A DNA stretch of 64,000 nt. Source: JBCBJZ01 sp038522635. Its GTDB lineage: Bacteria > Pseudomonadota > Alphaproteobacteria > Rhizobiales > Hyphomicrobiaceae. Below are positions 45,227 through 57,100 of the stretch, one piece after another (position 1 is the stretch's first letter; each line of letters starts with the position of its first letter). The notes beneath the pieces are model-generated. The model was not told where the DNA came from. It saw nothing but the letters and a program-made list of their open reading frames with translations, and did no database searches. The position numbers were made by a program, and so were the translations under genes. The DNA lies in assembly GCA_038522635.1 (NCBI GenBank), contig JBCBJZ010000002.1, positions 1 through 64,000 of the forward strand. The letters are read 5' to 3'.

Positions 45227-46561
45227 ATGCAAGATAAATCCGCCGTCCTTTCGCCTCGTGCGTGGGTGCCAGGCGTCTGCGAAGAACGCGTTCAAGCGCT
45301 GGCATCGGCAGCACTGGCGAGAACGCCCGCGCAAAACGCAGATCACATCGAAGCGCTCATCGCGCGCAACCGGACGATCCACGAGCACGACTGCTTCAAC
45401 CTGAACCCGGCCACCAACGTCATGAACCCGCGCGCCGAAGCTGCGCTGGCAAGCGGCCTTGGCAGCCGTCCGTCGCTAGGCTACCCCGGCGACAAATACG
45501 AGATGGGCCTGGAGGCCATCGAAGAGATCGAGGTGATCGCCGCCCAATTGGCCGCGCAAGTGTTTCAAGCGACCCATGCGGAAGTGCGCGTGGCCTCCGG
45601 CGCGATGGCCAACCTCTACGCGTTCATGGCGTGCGCTGCGCCCGGCGACACGATCATTGTGCCGCCAGCGTCGATCGCGGGTCACGTCACCCACCATGAC
45701 GGCGGCTGCGCTGGGCTCTTTGGGCTGACGATCGTCGAAGCGCCGATCCGTGCGGATGATTACACGATCGACGTTGAGGGGCTGCGCGCGCTGGCGCAGC
45801 GCGTCATGCCGAAGATGATCACGGTTGGTGGCAGCCTCAACCTGGTGGCGCATCCGGTGGCTGAGATCAGCGCGATCGCCCGTGATGTCGGCGCAAAAGT
45901 GCTGTTCGACGCTGCCCACCAGTGCGGGATGATCGCCGGGCGGGCCTGGCCGAACCCGCTCGACTCAGGCGCTGATCTGATGACGATGAGCACCTACAAA
46001 AGTCTGGGCGGTCCAGCGGCCGGGCTGATCGTGACCCGTGATGGCGCGCTGGCTGAACGGCTCGATGCGATCGCGTTTCCGGGCATGACGGCGAACTTCG
46101 ATGCGGCCAAGACGGCGGCGCTCGCGATCACGTTGCTCGATTGGCAGGACCACGGCGAAGCCTACGCGCAGGCGATGGTGGACTTGGCTCAGACGTTGGC
46201 GCGCGACCTTGAGGCGCAAGGGCTGCCGGTCTTCAAAACCGCGCACGGGGCGACGACGTCGCACCAGTTCGCGTTGGAGGCGGCGGCGTATGGCGGTGGA
46301 CAGGCGGCTGCGAAACGGCTGCGCCAGGCGGGGTTCCTGGCGTGCGGCATCGGTTTGCCGGTTGCACCGGTCGAAGGTGATACGTCGGGTCTAAGGTTGG
46401 GAACGCCTGAGCTGGTGCGCTGGGGCATGACCGCAAAAGATGCGCCGCGGCTTGCCGCTTTGATCGCGCGCGGGCTGACCACCAATGATCCCGCGAGCTT
46501 GGCCGACGAGGTCGCGGCATGGCGGCGGAGCTTCGACACGTTGCATTTTGTCAACCGCTGA
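45227..46561 (+). CDS. SHMT-like (GlyA superfamily) PLP enzyme
   Basis: A 444-residue fold-type I PLP enzyme related to serine hydroxymethyltransferase. It has NLNPATNVMNPRAEAALASG, YPGDKYEMGLEAIEEIE, the PLP-Asp in VLFDAAHQCGMI, the Schiff-base Lys in MSTYKSLGGPAAG (SHMT has TTTHKTLRGPRGG) and an SHMT-like C-terminus. The altered Lys motif and the lack of other one-carbon genes suggest a specialised beta-hydroxy amino acid aldolase/transferase rather than the housekeeping GlyA. Placed 48 bases after the importer, it may act on an amino acid released from the imported compound. A role in cleaving threonine-like or alpha-methylserine-like residues is one option. Confidence 0.82.
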   Translation: MQDKSAVLSPRAWVPGVCEERVQALASAALARTPAQNADHIEALIARNRTIHEHDCFNLNPATNVMNPRAEAALASGLGSRPSLGYPGDKYEMGLEAIEEIEVIAAQLAAQVFQATHAEVRVASGAMANLYAFMACAAPGDTIIVPPASIAGHVTHHDGGCAGLFGLTIVEAPIRADDYTIDVEGLRALAQRVMPKMITVGGSLNLVAHPVAEISAIARDVGAKVLFDAAHQCGMIAGRAWPNPLDSGADLMTMSTYKSLGGPAAGLIVTRDGALAERLDAIAFPGMTANFDAAKTAALAITLLDWQDHGEAYAQAMVDLAQTLARDLEAQGLPVFKTAHGATTSHQFALEAAAYGGGQAAAKRLRQAGFLACGIGLPVAPVEGDTSGLRLGTPELVRWGMTAKDAPRLAALIARGLTTNDPASLADEVAAWRRSFDTLHFVNR

Positions 46562-46646
46562 GCGGCGCGTCATAGCGTGTCGCGGTAGGGCCGCTTCAAT
46601 CGCGCGGCGGCACACCTTTCAAGATAGCCACCACCGCTTAAACGAA

Positions 46647-48608
46647 CTAACGCAGCGTGCGCGAGATGATGGGCGTGTCAAAGCGGCCGCGCATCACGAT
46701 GAAGTCGTCAGGTGCCGAAGGTTGGCCGGCACGCGCTTGCGCCGCTGCCCCGGTCTTGGCAGGTCTCGTCTTGGCAGGTCTCGTTTTGGCAGGCCCCGTC
46801 TTCGCAGGCTCAGCGCGGCGCAGCACCATATCGAGACGGCGCGCGATCAGATTAAGCTTGCCCTGGCAGGTCAGCGCGGGATGACCGCGCATGAAGATCT
46901 TGCAGGTGGTGTCAGCGACGCCGCGGTCGAGCAGCAACGCTACCATGAAGCGATCGACCTGCGTCGGTGTGCGCACGTTCGCGGGCCACCCATAGTGCGC
47001 GCGCCTGCGATTGGGCGGTGCAACATCCGGCGCAGAGGTCGTGGACGGCGCGCGCGTGGCGGCTGCCTTGAGCGCGGGCGAAAACAGCAGCGCGGGATTA
47101 CCCGGGAGCGTCGCACCCTCGCGCATGCGCAACGAAAGCTTGCCGGTGGCCCGCCTCAGCACCCGGTGCAACGTGCGCCCCTGGCTGCGCAGCGCAAACG
47201 TCACCGTCCCCCGCCCCTGGATCACGGGCGCGCCGTAAGTCCGCGTCAGCAGCGTTTCCACCGTGACGTTGTTCAGACGCCCAAGCCCCGAGAAGTGCGG
47301 CACGCGCGGGTTCATGTCGATCTTGATCTGCCCGCTCGCTTCACCGCCGTCCATGCGCAGCGAGGCGACATCGGCCAGCACCCGGTTGTTCTTGACGCTG
47401 AACGATACGGCGGTCTTGCCAAACGTCAGCGCGCCCGCCTTCACGACCTTGGCCGAGAGCCGGATGTCGGCATCGAAATGGCGGATCGCGTTGAAGCTGA
47501 TGTCGACCGAAGGTGGCCCGGCGGCGAATGCCGGCGGGACAAGCGCATCCGCGCTGGCGCGCATCGCTTTCTGCAGCGCGCGTGCGCCATCCTCGCTGGC
47601 TGCGAAACGGGGCGCGCTCATCGTGGACGCGGGGCTTGTTGGGAGATACGGCGTCAGATCGAGTGTTTGCGTGGCAAGCGTCGCTTCCACGGCCGGGCGC
47701 GGGCGCGCGAACGCAATACCCAAACCACCGGTCGCGCGGTTTCCATCAAGCGAGAAGACAGCCTTGTCGAAAGCTATGCGGCCATTGGCGAGCGTGAACT
47801 GACCCTTTGCGGTGAAAGCGCCAAGCCCGGGCCCTAGCGGGAAGCGTCCCGTCCACCAACGGGCTAGCGCGCGCAGGTTATCGGCCTTCGCATCGAGCGC
47901 GCCATCGAGCCGGATGCCGGCGTGAGGCCCCTCACCATCAGCGCGCGCAAAGCCGTTGAACGCAACGTTCAACAACGGGCCACCCATCGTCAGCCTTAAA
48001 GGCCACTGGCGTGTCTTGCTTGAGCGCTTGCCTTTCGCGCCGGACGCTTTGACTTTCACGATCTGCGCGTTCAGATCGACCATGCTGTCGAACGTTAGGC
48101 GCTCCCGGTTGAAGGTCAGCGCGCCCTTCATCGCGATCTTCGAAGAGGCCCCATTGCGCGTGATCGTCCCGTCGATGCCGGTCAGCACCACGGGATAGCC
48201 GTTTGCCCCGATCACCACGATGCGCCCGTTACGAACGTTCATGCGCTCAAAGCCCAGCCGCGCGACAAGTGCGATCAGCGGTGCCATGCCGATGTCATTT
48301 GCGGGAAGCGCGGCCGGATTGACGTGGCCCGGGCGGCCAACCTGGAGGATCGGATCGATCAGCACCAACGCTGCCGGCCCGCCCTGCTTGGTGGTGCGCG
48401 CGAATTTGATGATCCCGTGGCGCAAGGTGAGCTGCGGTGCACGGCTCAGAAGGATCGGACGGCTGATCGAAAAACGCTCGCCACCCGCCGCAAGCGCCAG
48501 CGGCGTCGTGAAAGCGGGGAGCAGGTCGCGCGGGGTCGTAACCGTTGGCAAACCCACGGTTAGCACCGTCAGAGCAACCAGACAGAAAAGGACCGCTCGG
48601 CTTGCCAT
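46647..48608 (-). CDS. AsmA-like envelope protein
   Basis: A 653-residue protein with one N-terminal membrane segment (VLFCLVALTVLTVGLPTV) followed by beta-rich repeats. The C-terminal half has the AsmA-type pattern (GEASGQIKIDMNPRVPHFSGLGRLNNVTVETLL, broken here, then RRATGKLSLRMREGA and the ending FIVMRGRFDTPII). AsmA-like proteins bridge the envelope and are implicated in lipid transport to the outer membrane. A Pro-Ala-Lys-Thr repeat sits near the C-terminus. ATG 48608 has GAGG upstream; a longer GTG start lies at 48641. The assignment rests on overall pattern. Confidence 0.68.
   Translation of the reverse strand: MASRAVLFCLVALTVLTVGLPTVTTPRDLLPAFTTPLALAAGGERFSISRPILLSRAPQLTLRHGIIKFARTTKQGGPAALVLIDPILQVGRPGHVNPAALPANDIGMAPLIALVARLGFERMNVRNGRIVVIGANGYPVVLTGIDGTITRNGASSKIAMKGALTFNRERLTFDSMVDLNAQIVKVKASGAKGKRSSKTRQWPLRLTMGGPLLNVAFNGFARADGEGPHAGIRLDGALDAKADNLRALARWWTGRFPLGPGLGAFTAKGQFTLANGRIAFDKAVFSLDGNRATGGLGIAFARPRPAVEATLATQTLDLTPYLPTSPASTMSAPRFAASEDGARALQKAMRASADALVPPAFAAGPPSVDISFNAIRHFDADIRLSAKVVKAGALTFGKTAVSFSVKNNRVLADVASLRMDGGEASGQIKIDMNPRVPHFSGLGRLNNVTVETLLTRTYGAPVIQGRGTVTFALRSQGRTLHRVLRRATGKLSLRMREGATLPGNPALLFSPALKAAATRAPSTTSAPDVAPPNRRRAHYGWPANVRTPTQVDRFMVALLLDRGVADTTCKIFMRGHPALTCQGKLNLIARRLDMVLRRAEPAKTGPAKTRPAKTRPAKTGAAAQARAGQPSAPDDFIVMRGRFDTPIISRTLR
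46753..46812 (-). repeat. 15-bp tandem repeat inside the AsmA-like gene
   Basis: Four imperfect 15-bp units on the minus strand encode EPAKTGPAKTRPAKTRPAKTG, a five-residue PAKTR/G repeat. The copies differ at a few positions. It probably changes length by slippage without breaking the frame, since the unit is a multiple of three. Confidence 0.75.
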
Positions 48609-48954
48609 CAACCTCAATCTCACGTTTGTGTCGGGCAACACGTGCGACGACGCGGGGCAGCGTTAGGCCGTGAGGCTAAGACGCGGCCGGGACGCTCCGC
48701 GTGGTCGTTCTAACCAACGCCGGGAACGCTGACAACATCAACGCGCCTAAGGTGATGGAACGATTCGTCACAAGTTGGGGCGCAGCTTTTGATGCTTCAC
48801 GCGCGAAGGTTGTTTCATCGCCGCGGTGAGGCACGGCTGTTAGGCGCCTCAGCGCCATCCGTTTGGCGCGTGGATTGACTGCGATTGTCCGTCAACTTCT
48901 ATAGTTCTGAGGGCGAAGGCGTTTCGCCTTTTGAGAACAGCAAGGGACCGCGCC
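48609..48954. other. Gene-free divergent promoter region
   Basis: This 346-base stretch separates the AsmA-like gene (minus) from acetoacetyl-CoA synthetase (plus). Just before the latter a hairpin-like AGGCG-TTT-CGCCTTTT occurs near 48916-48931, which could act as a leader terminator or attenuator. I see no convincing coding frame or known operator. Confidence 0.35.
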
Positions 48955-50964
<2,010 letters not shown>

Positions 50965-51098
50965 GGCCGTCTGCGGCAAGTCGGGGTCGGGGCTGGACTA
51001 GAGCCATTGCGAGCGCTCTAGTAGCGAGGAGGGGCGTGAGGATCCGACCTCGGGCCCGCGCACCCAGACGCTTCAAGGCTCGCAGCCAAGAGACAACC

Positions 51099-52355
51099 AT
51101 GACCCGGTACTCAGCGCTTTCCGTCATCCGGCACGGGCTTGCTGGCAACCGCTTTTGGGATCGCGCCTGGCGTGAGCCGGAACCCAAGGCGCGCTACGAT
51201 GTCATCATCATCGGTGCGGGCCATGGGGTTGCGACGGCTTACTACCTCGCCAAGGAGCACGGCATCACCAATGTCGCCGTGCTTGAAAAAGGGTGGCTCG
51301 GCGGTGGCAACATGGGGCGCAACACCACCATCATTCGCTCCAACTACCTGCTCGATGGCAACACGCAGTTCTACGAGAAGTCGCTGCAGCTGTGGGAGGG
51401 CCTGAGCCACGACATCAACTACAACGCGATGGTGTCCCACCGTGGCGTCTTGAACCTGGCCCACTCGCAAGCGCAGCTCAACAGCTACGCGCGCCGCGGC
51501 AACGCGATGCGCGCCTGTGACATCGATGCGGAACTGCTCGATCGCGAGGCGGTCCGCCAGATGGTGCCCTTGCTCGATTACAGCGAACAGGCCCGCTTTC
51601 CGATTCATGGCGGTCTGCTGCAACCACGTGGCGGCACGGTGCGCCATGATGCGGTGGCGTGGGGTTATGCGCGGGCCGCTGACCGGCGTGGCGTCGACAT
51701 CATCCAGAACTGCGAGGTGATCGGCTTCAAGCGCGATGCGCACGGCGCGGTGGTGGGTGTTGAAACCACGCGTGGTGAGATCGCCGCTGGCAAAGTCGGT
51801 ATGGCGGTCGCCGGGCATACCTCGCACGTGGCCGCGATGGCTGGGTTACGCCTGCCGATCGAGAGCCATGTGCTGCAGGCGTTCGTGAGCGAGCCTGTGA
51901 AGCCGCTGCTCGACGGCGTGGTGACCTATGGCGCCGGCCACTTCTACATCAGCCAGTCCGATAAGGGCGGTCTCGTCTTCGGCGGCGATCTCGACGGCTA
52001 CAACTCGTATGCGCAGCGCGGGAACTTGCCGGTCGTTGAAGATGTGCTCGAAGAAGCGGTCGCGGTGCTGCCGTGCGCATCGCGCCTGCGCATGGTGCGC
52101 CATTGGGGCGGGGTGATGGATATGAGCATGGACGGCAGCCCGATCATCACGCCGACACCGATCCCAAATCTCTACCTTAACTGCGGTTGGTGCTACGGCG
52201 GCTTCAAAGCGACTCCGGCGTCAGGCTGGACCTTTGCGCACACGATCGCGCGCGGCGAGCCACATGCCCTCAACGCGAAGTTCACGTTGGAGCGTTTCGC
52301 CAACGGCACCACCATCGATGAGAAAGGAGCGGGCGCCGCGCCCGGTTGGCACTAG
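51099..52355 (+). CDS. soxB: Sarcosine oxidase beta subunit
   Basis: The flavoprotein subunit of heterotetrameric sarcosine oxidase, which oxidatively demethylates sarcosine (from glycine betaine) to glycine. The 418-residue protein has the FAD motif IIGAGHGVATAYYLAKEHG, GWLGGGNMGRNTTIIRSNY (covalent-flavin region with the conserved motif), QPRGGTVRHDAVAWGYARAA and CGWCYGGFKATPASGW near the end. In the dinucleotide motif the first Gly of the usual GGGGHG is replaced by Ala context (GAGHG). ATG 51099 is the family start. The order B-D-A-G is canonical. Confidence 0.96.
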   Translation: MTRYSALSVIRHGLAGNRFWDRAWREPEPKARYDVIIIGAGHGVATAYYLAKEHGITNVAVLEKGWLGGGNMGRNTTIIRSNYLLDGNTQFYEKSLQLWEGLSHDINYNAMVSHRGVLNLAHSQAQLNSYARRGNAMRACDIDAELLDREAVRQMVPLLDYSEQARFPIHGGLLQPRGGTVRHDAVAWGYARAADRRGVDIIQNCEVIGFKRDAHGAVVGVETTRGEIAAGKVGMAVAGHTSHVAAMAGLRLPIESHVLQAFVSEPVKPLLDGVVTYGAGHFYISQSDKGGLVFGGDLDGYNSYAQRGNLPVVEDVLEEAVAVLPCASRLRMVRHWGGVMDMSMDGSPIITPTPIPNLYLNCGWCYGGFKATPASGWTFAHTIARGEPHALNAKFTLERFANGTTIDEKGAGAAPGWH

Positions 52356-52446
52356 CTAGCTCCCTCAAGCGAACCAATGGTGCGCCAGCGGTTAGGCGTC
52401 CACCACGACCAAGTTCAACCCTCACCTTGCAAGCGGTTTCCATCCC

Positions 52447-52764
52447 ATGCGCATCACGTGTCCCTGTTGCGGCTCCCGCGAGATCGCCGAATTTACCTAC
52501 GGCGGCGATGCCACGCGCGTTCGCCCGTCGCTGGACGATGGCGACGAAGCGCGCTGGTTCGACTATGTCTTTTTGCGCGACAACCCGCGCGGGGTTCATC
52601 GTGAGTTCTGGCAGCATACGCTGGGGTGCCGCTCGTGGTTGGTGGTGGAGCGCAACACGCTCACCCACGAGATCACCAGCGTTGCGTTGGCGCGCGACAG
52701 CCTCGCGCGACCAGCGTCCGCACAGCAGCAGGCCGAAGCGGCAGAACGGGAAGGCCAGCGATGA
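52447..52764 (+). CDS. soxD: Sarcosine oxidase delta subunit
   Basis: A small zinc-binding subunit (105 residues) of the heterotetramer. ITCPCCGSREIAEFTYGGDA carries a CPxC pair, and WFDYVFLRDNPRGVHREFW with HTLGCRSWL carries the further His/Cys ligands. Start ATG 52447 follows soxB by 91 bases. Its stop overlaps the soxA ATG (ATGA). Confidence 0.95.
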   Translation: MRITCPCCGSREIAEFTYGGDATRVRPSLDDGDEARWFDYVFLRDNPRGVHREFWQHTLGCRSWLVVERNTLTHEITSVALARDSLARPASAQQQAEAAEREGQR

Positions 52765-55700
52765 GCACGCAACCTTACCGGCTCAAAAAAGGCGGCGTGA
52801 TCGATCGTTCGCGCGCGGTGCCGTTCTGGTTTGACGGCGAAGAGTGTGTTGGCCATCCCGGCGACACGCTCGCATCCGCGCTGCTCGCTAACGGTCATCT
52901 CCTGGTGGGCCGCAGCTTTAAGTTTCACCGTCCACGCGGCATCATGACGGCGGGTGCTGCTGAACCCAACGCGCTGCTGACGGTGGGCGAGGGCGCGCGG
53001 GCGACACCGAATACGCCTGCTACGATGGTGCCACTGACCCCCGGTCTGGTCGCGCGAAGTCAAAACCGCTGGCCTTCGCTCAAATATGACGCGATGGCGG
53101 TCAACGGCCTGGCAAAGCCGTTTCTTGGCGCAGGCTTCTACTACAAGACCTTCATGGGCCCATTCCAGAAGTCCTGGATGGCTTATGAGCCCGTGATCCG
53201 CCGGGCGGCGGGCTTGGGCGAAGCGCCGCGCGCGCGCGATCCGGACCGTTACGATCGCGCGCATTTGCACTGCGATGTCCTTGTGGTCGGAGGTGGCGCA
53301 ACGGGGCTATCTGCGGCGCTGACCGCGGGACGCATGGGCGCTCGTGTGGTGCTCGCGGAGCAGATGCTGGAAACGGGCGGCATGCTCGGCGATGAGCCGT
53401 CGGTCGGGCCAAGCGCCACCTGGTTACGCAGCGTTTCGGCTGAGTTGGATGCGCTTGCCAACGTCACCGTTCTAACCCGCACCACCGTGTTTGGCGCTTA
53501 TGATGATGGCGTTTTCGGGCTGCTGCAGCAGCTTGAGGAGACGCCCGACGCGCCCCGCCAGCGTTACATCAAGCTCTTTGCCCGTCGCGCTGTGCTTGCC
53601 ACAGGTGCGCTGGAGCGCCCGATCGCGTTTGGCAACAACGACCGTCCCGGCGTGATGTTGGTTTCAGCCGCGCGGCGCTATTTGAACCGCTACGGCGTTC
53701 TGCCGGGGCAGCGCATCGTCGCCTTTTGCAACAACGACCTCAGCTATGAGGCCGCCTTCGATCTCGCCGATGCCGGGGCTCGCGTTACCGTGATCGATCC
53801 GCGCGCGCAGCCATCGGCGCGGCTCGCAACCAAGCTTGCGCAGTCATCGGTGCAGGCGTTAAGCGGGCATGTGATCATCACGGTGCGCGGCCAGTTGGCC
53901 GTGCGTGATTGCGTGGTCGCGCGTTACGATGAGGCGAGCGGCCAGGCCGATCCTGACTGGCAGCGTTTGCGCGCGGATCTGGTGCTTGTGTCGGGTGGCT
54001 ATGACCCGCAGGTGCATTTGGCGAGCCAGCGCGGCGTGAAGCCGGTGTGGGATCGCAAGCGCGCCTGCTTCACCCCGGGTAAGGCCCCGCGCGGGCAGCA
54101 TCACGCGGGCGCACTTAACGGGCTTGCGAGCACGATCGATTGCGTGCGCCAGGGGTTGGGTGCTGGCGAGGCGGCCGCGCGCGCGGCCGGCTACGATGGT
54201 GCGGCCGGCTCGGTCTCCCTACCTGAGGAATTGACCGCCCCGCGCGATTGGGGCGCGCCAAGCCCGCTGTTTGACGTCAAGCCACCTGAAGGTTGGCCCG
54301 GTCACAAGCGGTTCGTGGATTTCCAGAACGACGTTTCGACCAGCGACTTGGCGATCGCCCATCGCGAAGGCTTCCACGCGGTTGAACACATGAAGCGTTA
54401 CACCACGTTGGGCATGGCGACCGACCAAGGCAAGACCGCCAACGTCATCGCGATCGCCGAGATGGCCCAGCTGCGCGGCATCCCGCTCCAACAACAAGGC
54501 ACGACGACGTTTCGCCCGCCCTACACCGGCGTCACCATCGGCGCGATCGCGGGCGCCAACCGCGGCGCGCATGCCAGGCCCGAACGGCGCACACCGTTTC
54601 ACGCCGCACACGAAGAAGCGGGCGCCGTTATGCTCGAAGCTGGTCTGTGGAAGCGCCCCTGGTATTACCCGCGCGCCGGTGAAGACCTCGAAGCGGCCTA
54701 CGTCCGCGAGGCGAGTGCGGTGCGCGCTGGTGTCGGCCTCGTTGACATCTCAACGCTTGGCAAGATCGACGTGCAAGGGCCGGACGCGGGCTTGTTCCTC
54801 GACCGGGTTTACGCCAACACGTTCAGCACGCTCAAAGTTGGCAAGGCGCGTTACGGCCTGATGTTGCGCGACGATGGTTTCGTCCTCGATGACGGCACGA
54901 CCTCGCGGTTGAGCGAGACGCAGTTCTTCATGACGACCACCACCGGTGAAGCTGCTCCGGTGATGGCGCATTTGGAGTGGTTGCTGGCAAGCGTCTGGCC
55001 GACGCTGCGGGTGTCGGTCACATCGATCACGGACCAATGGGCCGGGCTGGCGCTGGCCGGCCCGCGGGCGCAGGAGCTTTTGGCGTCGATCGTCGAAGGC
55101 GGCGATTGCAGCGGTGCGGGGCTGCCCCTGATGGGGCTGATCCACGCGACGATCGCGGGGCGCCCGGTGCGCATCATGCGGCTTTCGTTTTCAGGGGAGC
55201 GCGCCTACGAGGTCTATGTGCCGAGCGGCTTTGCGAAGGACGTTTGGCGTGCGGTCAAGGACGCGGGGCAGGCGTTCGACCTGACGTTGTATGGGCTGGA
55301 AGCGATGGGGGCGTTGCGCATCGAGAAGGGACATGTTGCGGCGCCCGAGATCGACGGGCGGACCACGCTTGATGACCTTGGGCTTGGTGGCATGGCCTCG
55401 CGTAAGAAGGCCTATGTGGGCCAGGTGATGCAGCAGCGGTCCGGGTTGCGGGATGCTGACCGCGCGCAGTTGGTCGGTCTTCGTCCGGTGGATCGGGCGG
55501 GACGGTTGCGTGCCGGTGCGCTGCTTTATGAGGATGGTGCGCCGCTCGAGGGTCATGGCATTGGCCATGTGACGTCGGTGACGTACAGCCCGCAACTTGG
55601 CCACGACATCGCGCTGGCTTTCGTGAACGCAGGGCGGACGCGCCACGGCGCGGTGCTGATGGCGGCGTTCGCTTTGGCGGGCGAAAAGCTGCGGGTTGAG

Positions 55701-55961
55701 GTGGTGCCGCCTTGTTTTGTCGACCCGGAAGGGTCGCGGATGAAAGACCCGGAAGGGTCGCGGATGAAAGACCCGGAAGGGTCGCGGATGAGAGACCCGG
55801 AAGGGTCGCGGATGAAAGACCCGGAAGGGTCGCGGATGAGAGACCCGGAAGGGTCGCGGATGAGAGACCCGGAAGGGTCGCGGATGAGAGACCCGGAAGG
55901 GTTGCGGGCCGCACAACCAGGCACACGCAATGACCATACCGCGGTGGCGCCTCATGGCTAG
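52761..55961 (+). CDS. soxA: Sarcosine oxidase alpha subunit with a C-terminal octapeptide repeat tail
   Basis: A 1066-residue subunit. N-terminal ferredoxin-like region ([21 protein letters not shown]), NAD-binding domain ([21 protein letters not shown]), and a C-terminal aminomethyltransferase (GcvT-like) folate domain ([41 protein letters not shown]) follow in family order. It moves electrons and the C1 unit to tetrahydrofolate. After the normal end of the family come seven DPEGSRM(K/R) octapeptides and a partial eighth, then about 20 residues overlapping the soxG start. That tail is not part of the usual protein. ATG 52761 overlaps the soxD stop; the longer frame from 52626 lies inside soxD. 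Confidence 0.96.
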   Translation: MSTQPYRLKKGGVIDRSRAVPFWFDGEECVGHPGDTLASALLANGHLLVGRSFKFHRPRGIMTAGAAEPNALLTVGEGARATPNTPATMVPLTPGLVARSQNRWPSLKYDAMAVNGLAKPFLGAGFYYKTFMGPFQKSWMAYEPVIRRAAGLGEAPRARDPDRYDRAHLHCDVLVVGGGATGLSAALTAGRMGARVVLAEQMLETGGMLGDEPSVGPSATWLRSVSAELDALANVTVLTRTTVFGAYDDGVFGLLQQLEETPDAPRQRYIKLFARRAVLATGALERPIAFGNNDRPGVMLVSAARRYLNRYGVLPGQRIVAFCNNDLSYEAAFDLADAGARVTVIDPRAQPSARLATKLAQSSVQALSGHVIITVRGQLAVRDCVVARYDEASGQADPDWQRLRADLVLVSGGYDPQVHLASQRGVKPVWDRKRACFTPGKAPRGQHHAGALNGLASTIDCVRQGLGAGEAAARAAGYDGAAGSVSLPEELTAPRDWGAPSPLFDVKPPEGWPGHKRFVDFQNDVSTSDLAIAHREGFHAVEHMKRYTTLGMATDQGKTANVIAIAEMAQLRGIPLQQQGTTTFRPPYTGVTIGAIAGANRGAHARPERRTPFHAAHEEAGAVMLEAGLWKRPWYYPRAGEDLEAAYVREASAVRAGVGLVDISTLGKIDVQGPDAGLFLDRVYANTFSTLKVGKARYGLMLRDDGFVLDDGTTSRLSETQFFMTTTTGEAAPVMAHLEWLLASVWPTLRVSVTSITDQWAGLALAGPRAQELLASIVEGGDCSGAGLPLMGLIHATIAGRPVRIMRLSFSGERAYEVYVPSGFAKDVWRAVKDAGQAFDLTLYGLEAMGALRIEKGHVAAPEIDGRTTLDDLGLGGMASRKKAYVGQVMQQRSGLRDADRAQLVGLRPVDRAGRLRAGALLYEDGAPLEGHGIGHVTSVTYSPQLGHDIALAFVNAGRTRHGAVLMAAFALAGEKLRVEVVPPCFVDPEGSRMKDPEGSRMKDPEGSRMRDPEGSRMKDPEGSRMRDPEGSRMRDPEGSRMRDPEGLRAAQPGTRNDHTAVAPHG
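55722..55913 (+). repeat. 24-bp tandem repeat array, eight units, at the 3' end of soxA
   Basis: Units start at 55722 and follow every 24 bases. Each contains GACCCGGAAGGGTC, a perfect 5-bp inverted repeat around GGAA, then GCGGATGARA. Units differ only at the A/G before the last A; the eighth diverges (GGGTTGCGGGCC). On RNA it makes a row of small hairpins between soxA and soxG. The array stays in frame. Confidence 0.95.
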
Positions 55962-56535
55962 CCGCGCACAACCCGTTTCCATCGCCGGCGACGAACACGC
56001 GTCGTTGTGGCGGATGCCCTCGCGCCACCTGTGGGAGGTCCATGCTTGGTCGCAGAGCGTTGGTGCGCTCGCCACAGCGCTGCACGGTGCCACCGGTGCC
56101 GCGGCGCCAACCGACATGTGCCGGGTAACGTCGGATGATGCGGGCGTTCTGGTCCTGCAACTGGGGCCGCAGCGCTGGTGGGTGCTTGCTTCCCCGGGCC
56201 GTGACGTGAGTGCAGCGCTGATGCAGCATGTGACGCCCGACATCGGCAGCGTGGTCGACTTGGCGCATGCGCGCAAAACGTTTCAGGTTCGAGGGCTCGG
56301 TGCGGCGGGCGTCGTCGCGCGGCTATCGCAGATCGAAACGCATCACGATGCGTTCGCCGTTGGCGCCTTTGCGCAGACCGGTATCCATCATGTGGGCGTG
56401 TTGATCATGGCGGTCAGCGACGAGGGCGGGCGTGCGTTCGACATCCTGGTGCCAACCACGTTCGCGTTCTCACTGCGCGCGACGATGCAGCAGGCGGTGA
56501 AGGACGAAATCGCCGCGCCAGCACCACGCGTGTAG
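55954..56535 (+). CDS. soxG: Sarcosine oxidase gamma subunit
   Basis: A 193-residue GcvT-like gamma subunit that completes the heterotetramer. [33 protein letters not shown] and [15 protein letters not shown] are in keeping with SoxG. ATG 55954 has GGTGG upstream and overlaps the soxA stop by 8 bases; ATG 55930 is an alternative, 24 bases earlier. It is the last sox gene. Confidence 0.87.
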   Translation: MASRAQPVSIAGDEHASLWRMPSRHLWEVHAWSQSVGALATALHGATGAAAPTDMCRVTSDDAGVLVLQLGPQRWWVLASPGRDVSAALMQHVTPDIGSVVDLAHARKTFQVRGLGAAGVVARLSQIETHHDAFAVGAFAQTGIHHVGVLIMAVSDEGGRAFDILVPTTFAFSLRATMQQAVKDEIAAPAPRV

Positions 56536-56605
56536 GTGACGTCCGCGCCATGTCTGAGCAACGCGGACAAGCGTCCGATCCGACGCGCCTTTACAAGAGC
56601 CCTCC

Positions 56606-57100
56606 ATGAACCATGCCCAGAGCCCAAATCCTACCCACACCATTCGTTGGGCGGACGCTACGGAGGCCGACGCGCTGATCGCGATGTGGCACGAAAGCTG
56701 GCACGACGGCCACGCCGAACATGTGCCCCAGGCGATGCTGCGCGCGCGGGGGATCGATCATTTCCGCGAGCGCTACATCCAATTCGGCAACACGCTACGA
56801 ACGGCAGGCCCGATCGGTCAGCCGTGTGCCGTGTCGGTGCTGGAAGGGGATGAGCTCAGCAACTTGTTTGTGGCACGCGAAGCGCGCGGCTCGGGCCTCG
56901 CGGCGGCGTTGCTGCGCGATGCGGAAACCCGGTTGGCGGCCGCAGGTCACGCGCGCGGATGGCTTGCGTGTGCCGTTGGCAATGTGCGGGCGGCGCGGTT
57001 TTACGCGCGATGCGGGTGGGGGCGCGCGCAGACCATCGATTACGACTACGGCGGCGGGACGTTACCGACTTGGATCTACGAGAAGGGGCTTGCTGCTTAG
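56606..57100 (+). CDS. GNAT family N-acetyltransferase
   Basis: A 164-residue protein with the acetyl-CoA-binding signature LFVAREARGSGLAAALLRDAE and the C-terminal VGNVRAARFYARCGWGRA (strand-turn of GNAT proteins). It moves an acetyl group to an amine; substrate is unknown. It follows soxG by 70 bases on the same strand and may be co-transcribed. Right after its TAG stop, GGTCGGTTCGC resembles the first bases of a part-C repeat. Confidence 0.88.
   Translation: MNHAQSPNPTHTIRWADATEADALIAMWHESWHDGHAEHVPQAMLRARGIDHFRERYIQFGNTLRTAGPIGQPCAVSVLEGDELSNLFVAREARGSGLAAALLRDAETRLAAAGHARGWLACAVGNVRAARFYARCGWGRAQTIDYDYGGGTLPTWIYEKGLAA

Noticed and set aside
46485..47837. 450-codon plus-strand frame opposite the AsmA-like gene
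   Set aside because: Arg/His-rich shadow composition, no motif, no start site; the minus-strand frame has the membrane segment and AsmA pattern.
48676..48858. 60-codon minus-strand frame before acetoacetyl-CoA synthetase
   Set aside because: No ribosome-binding site, domain or hydrophobic pattern; likely chance in GC-rich DNA.
55722..55913. CRISPR-like array of 24-bp repeats
   Set aside because: Units are directly adjacent without unique spacers and stay in frame with soxA. No cas genes are nearby.
55191..56276. 361-codon minus-strand frame with an FRVSHPRP repeat
   Set aside because: It is antisense to soxA/soxG, and its repeat peptide is just the reverse of the soxA array. No ribosome-binding site or known domain.
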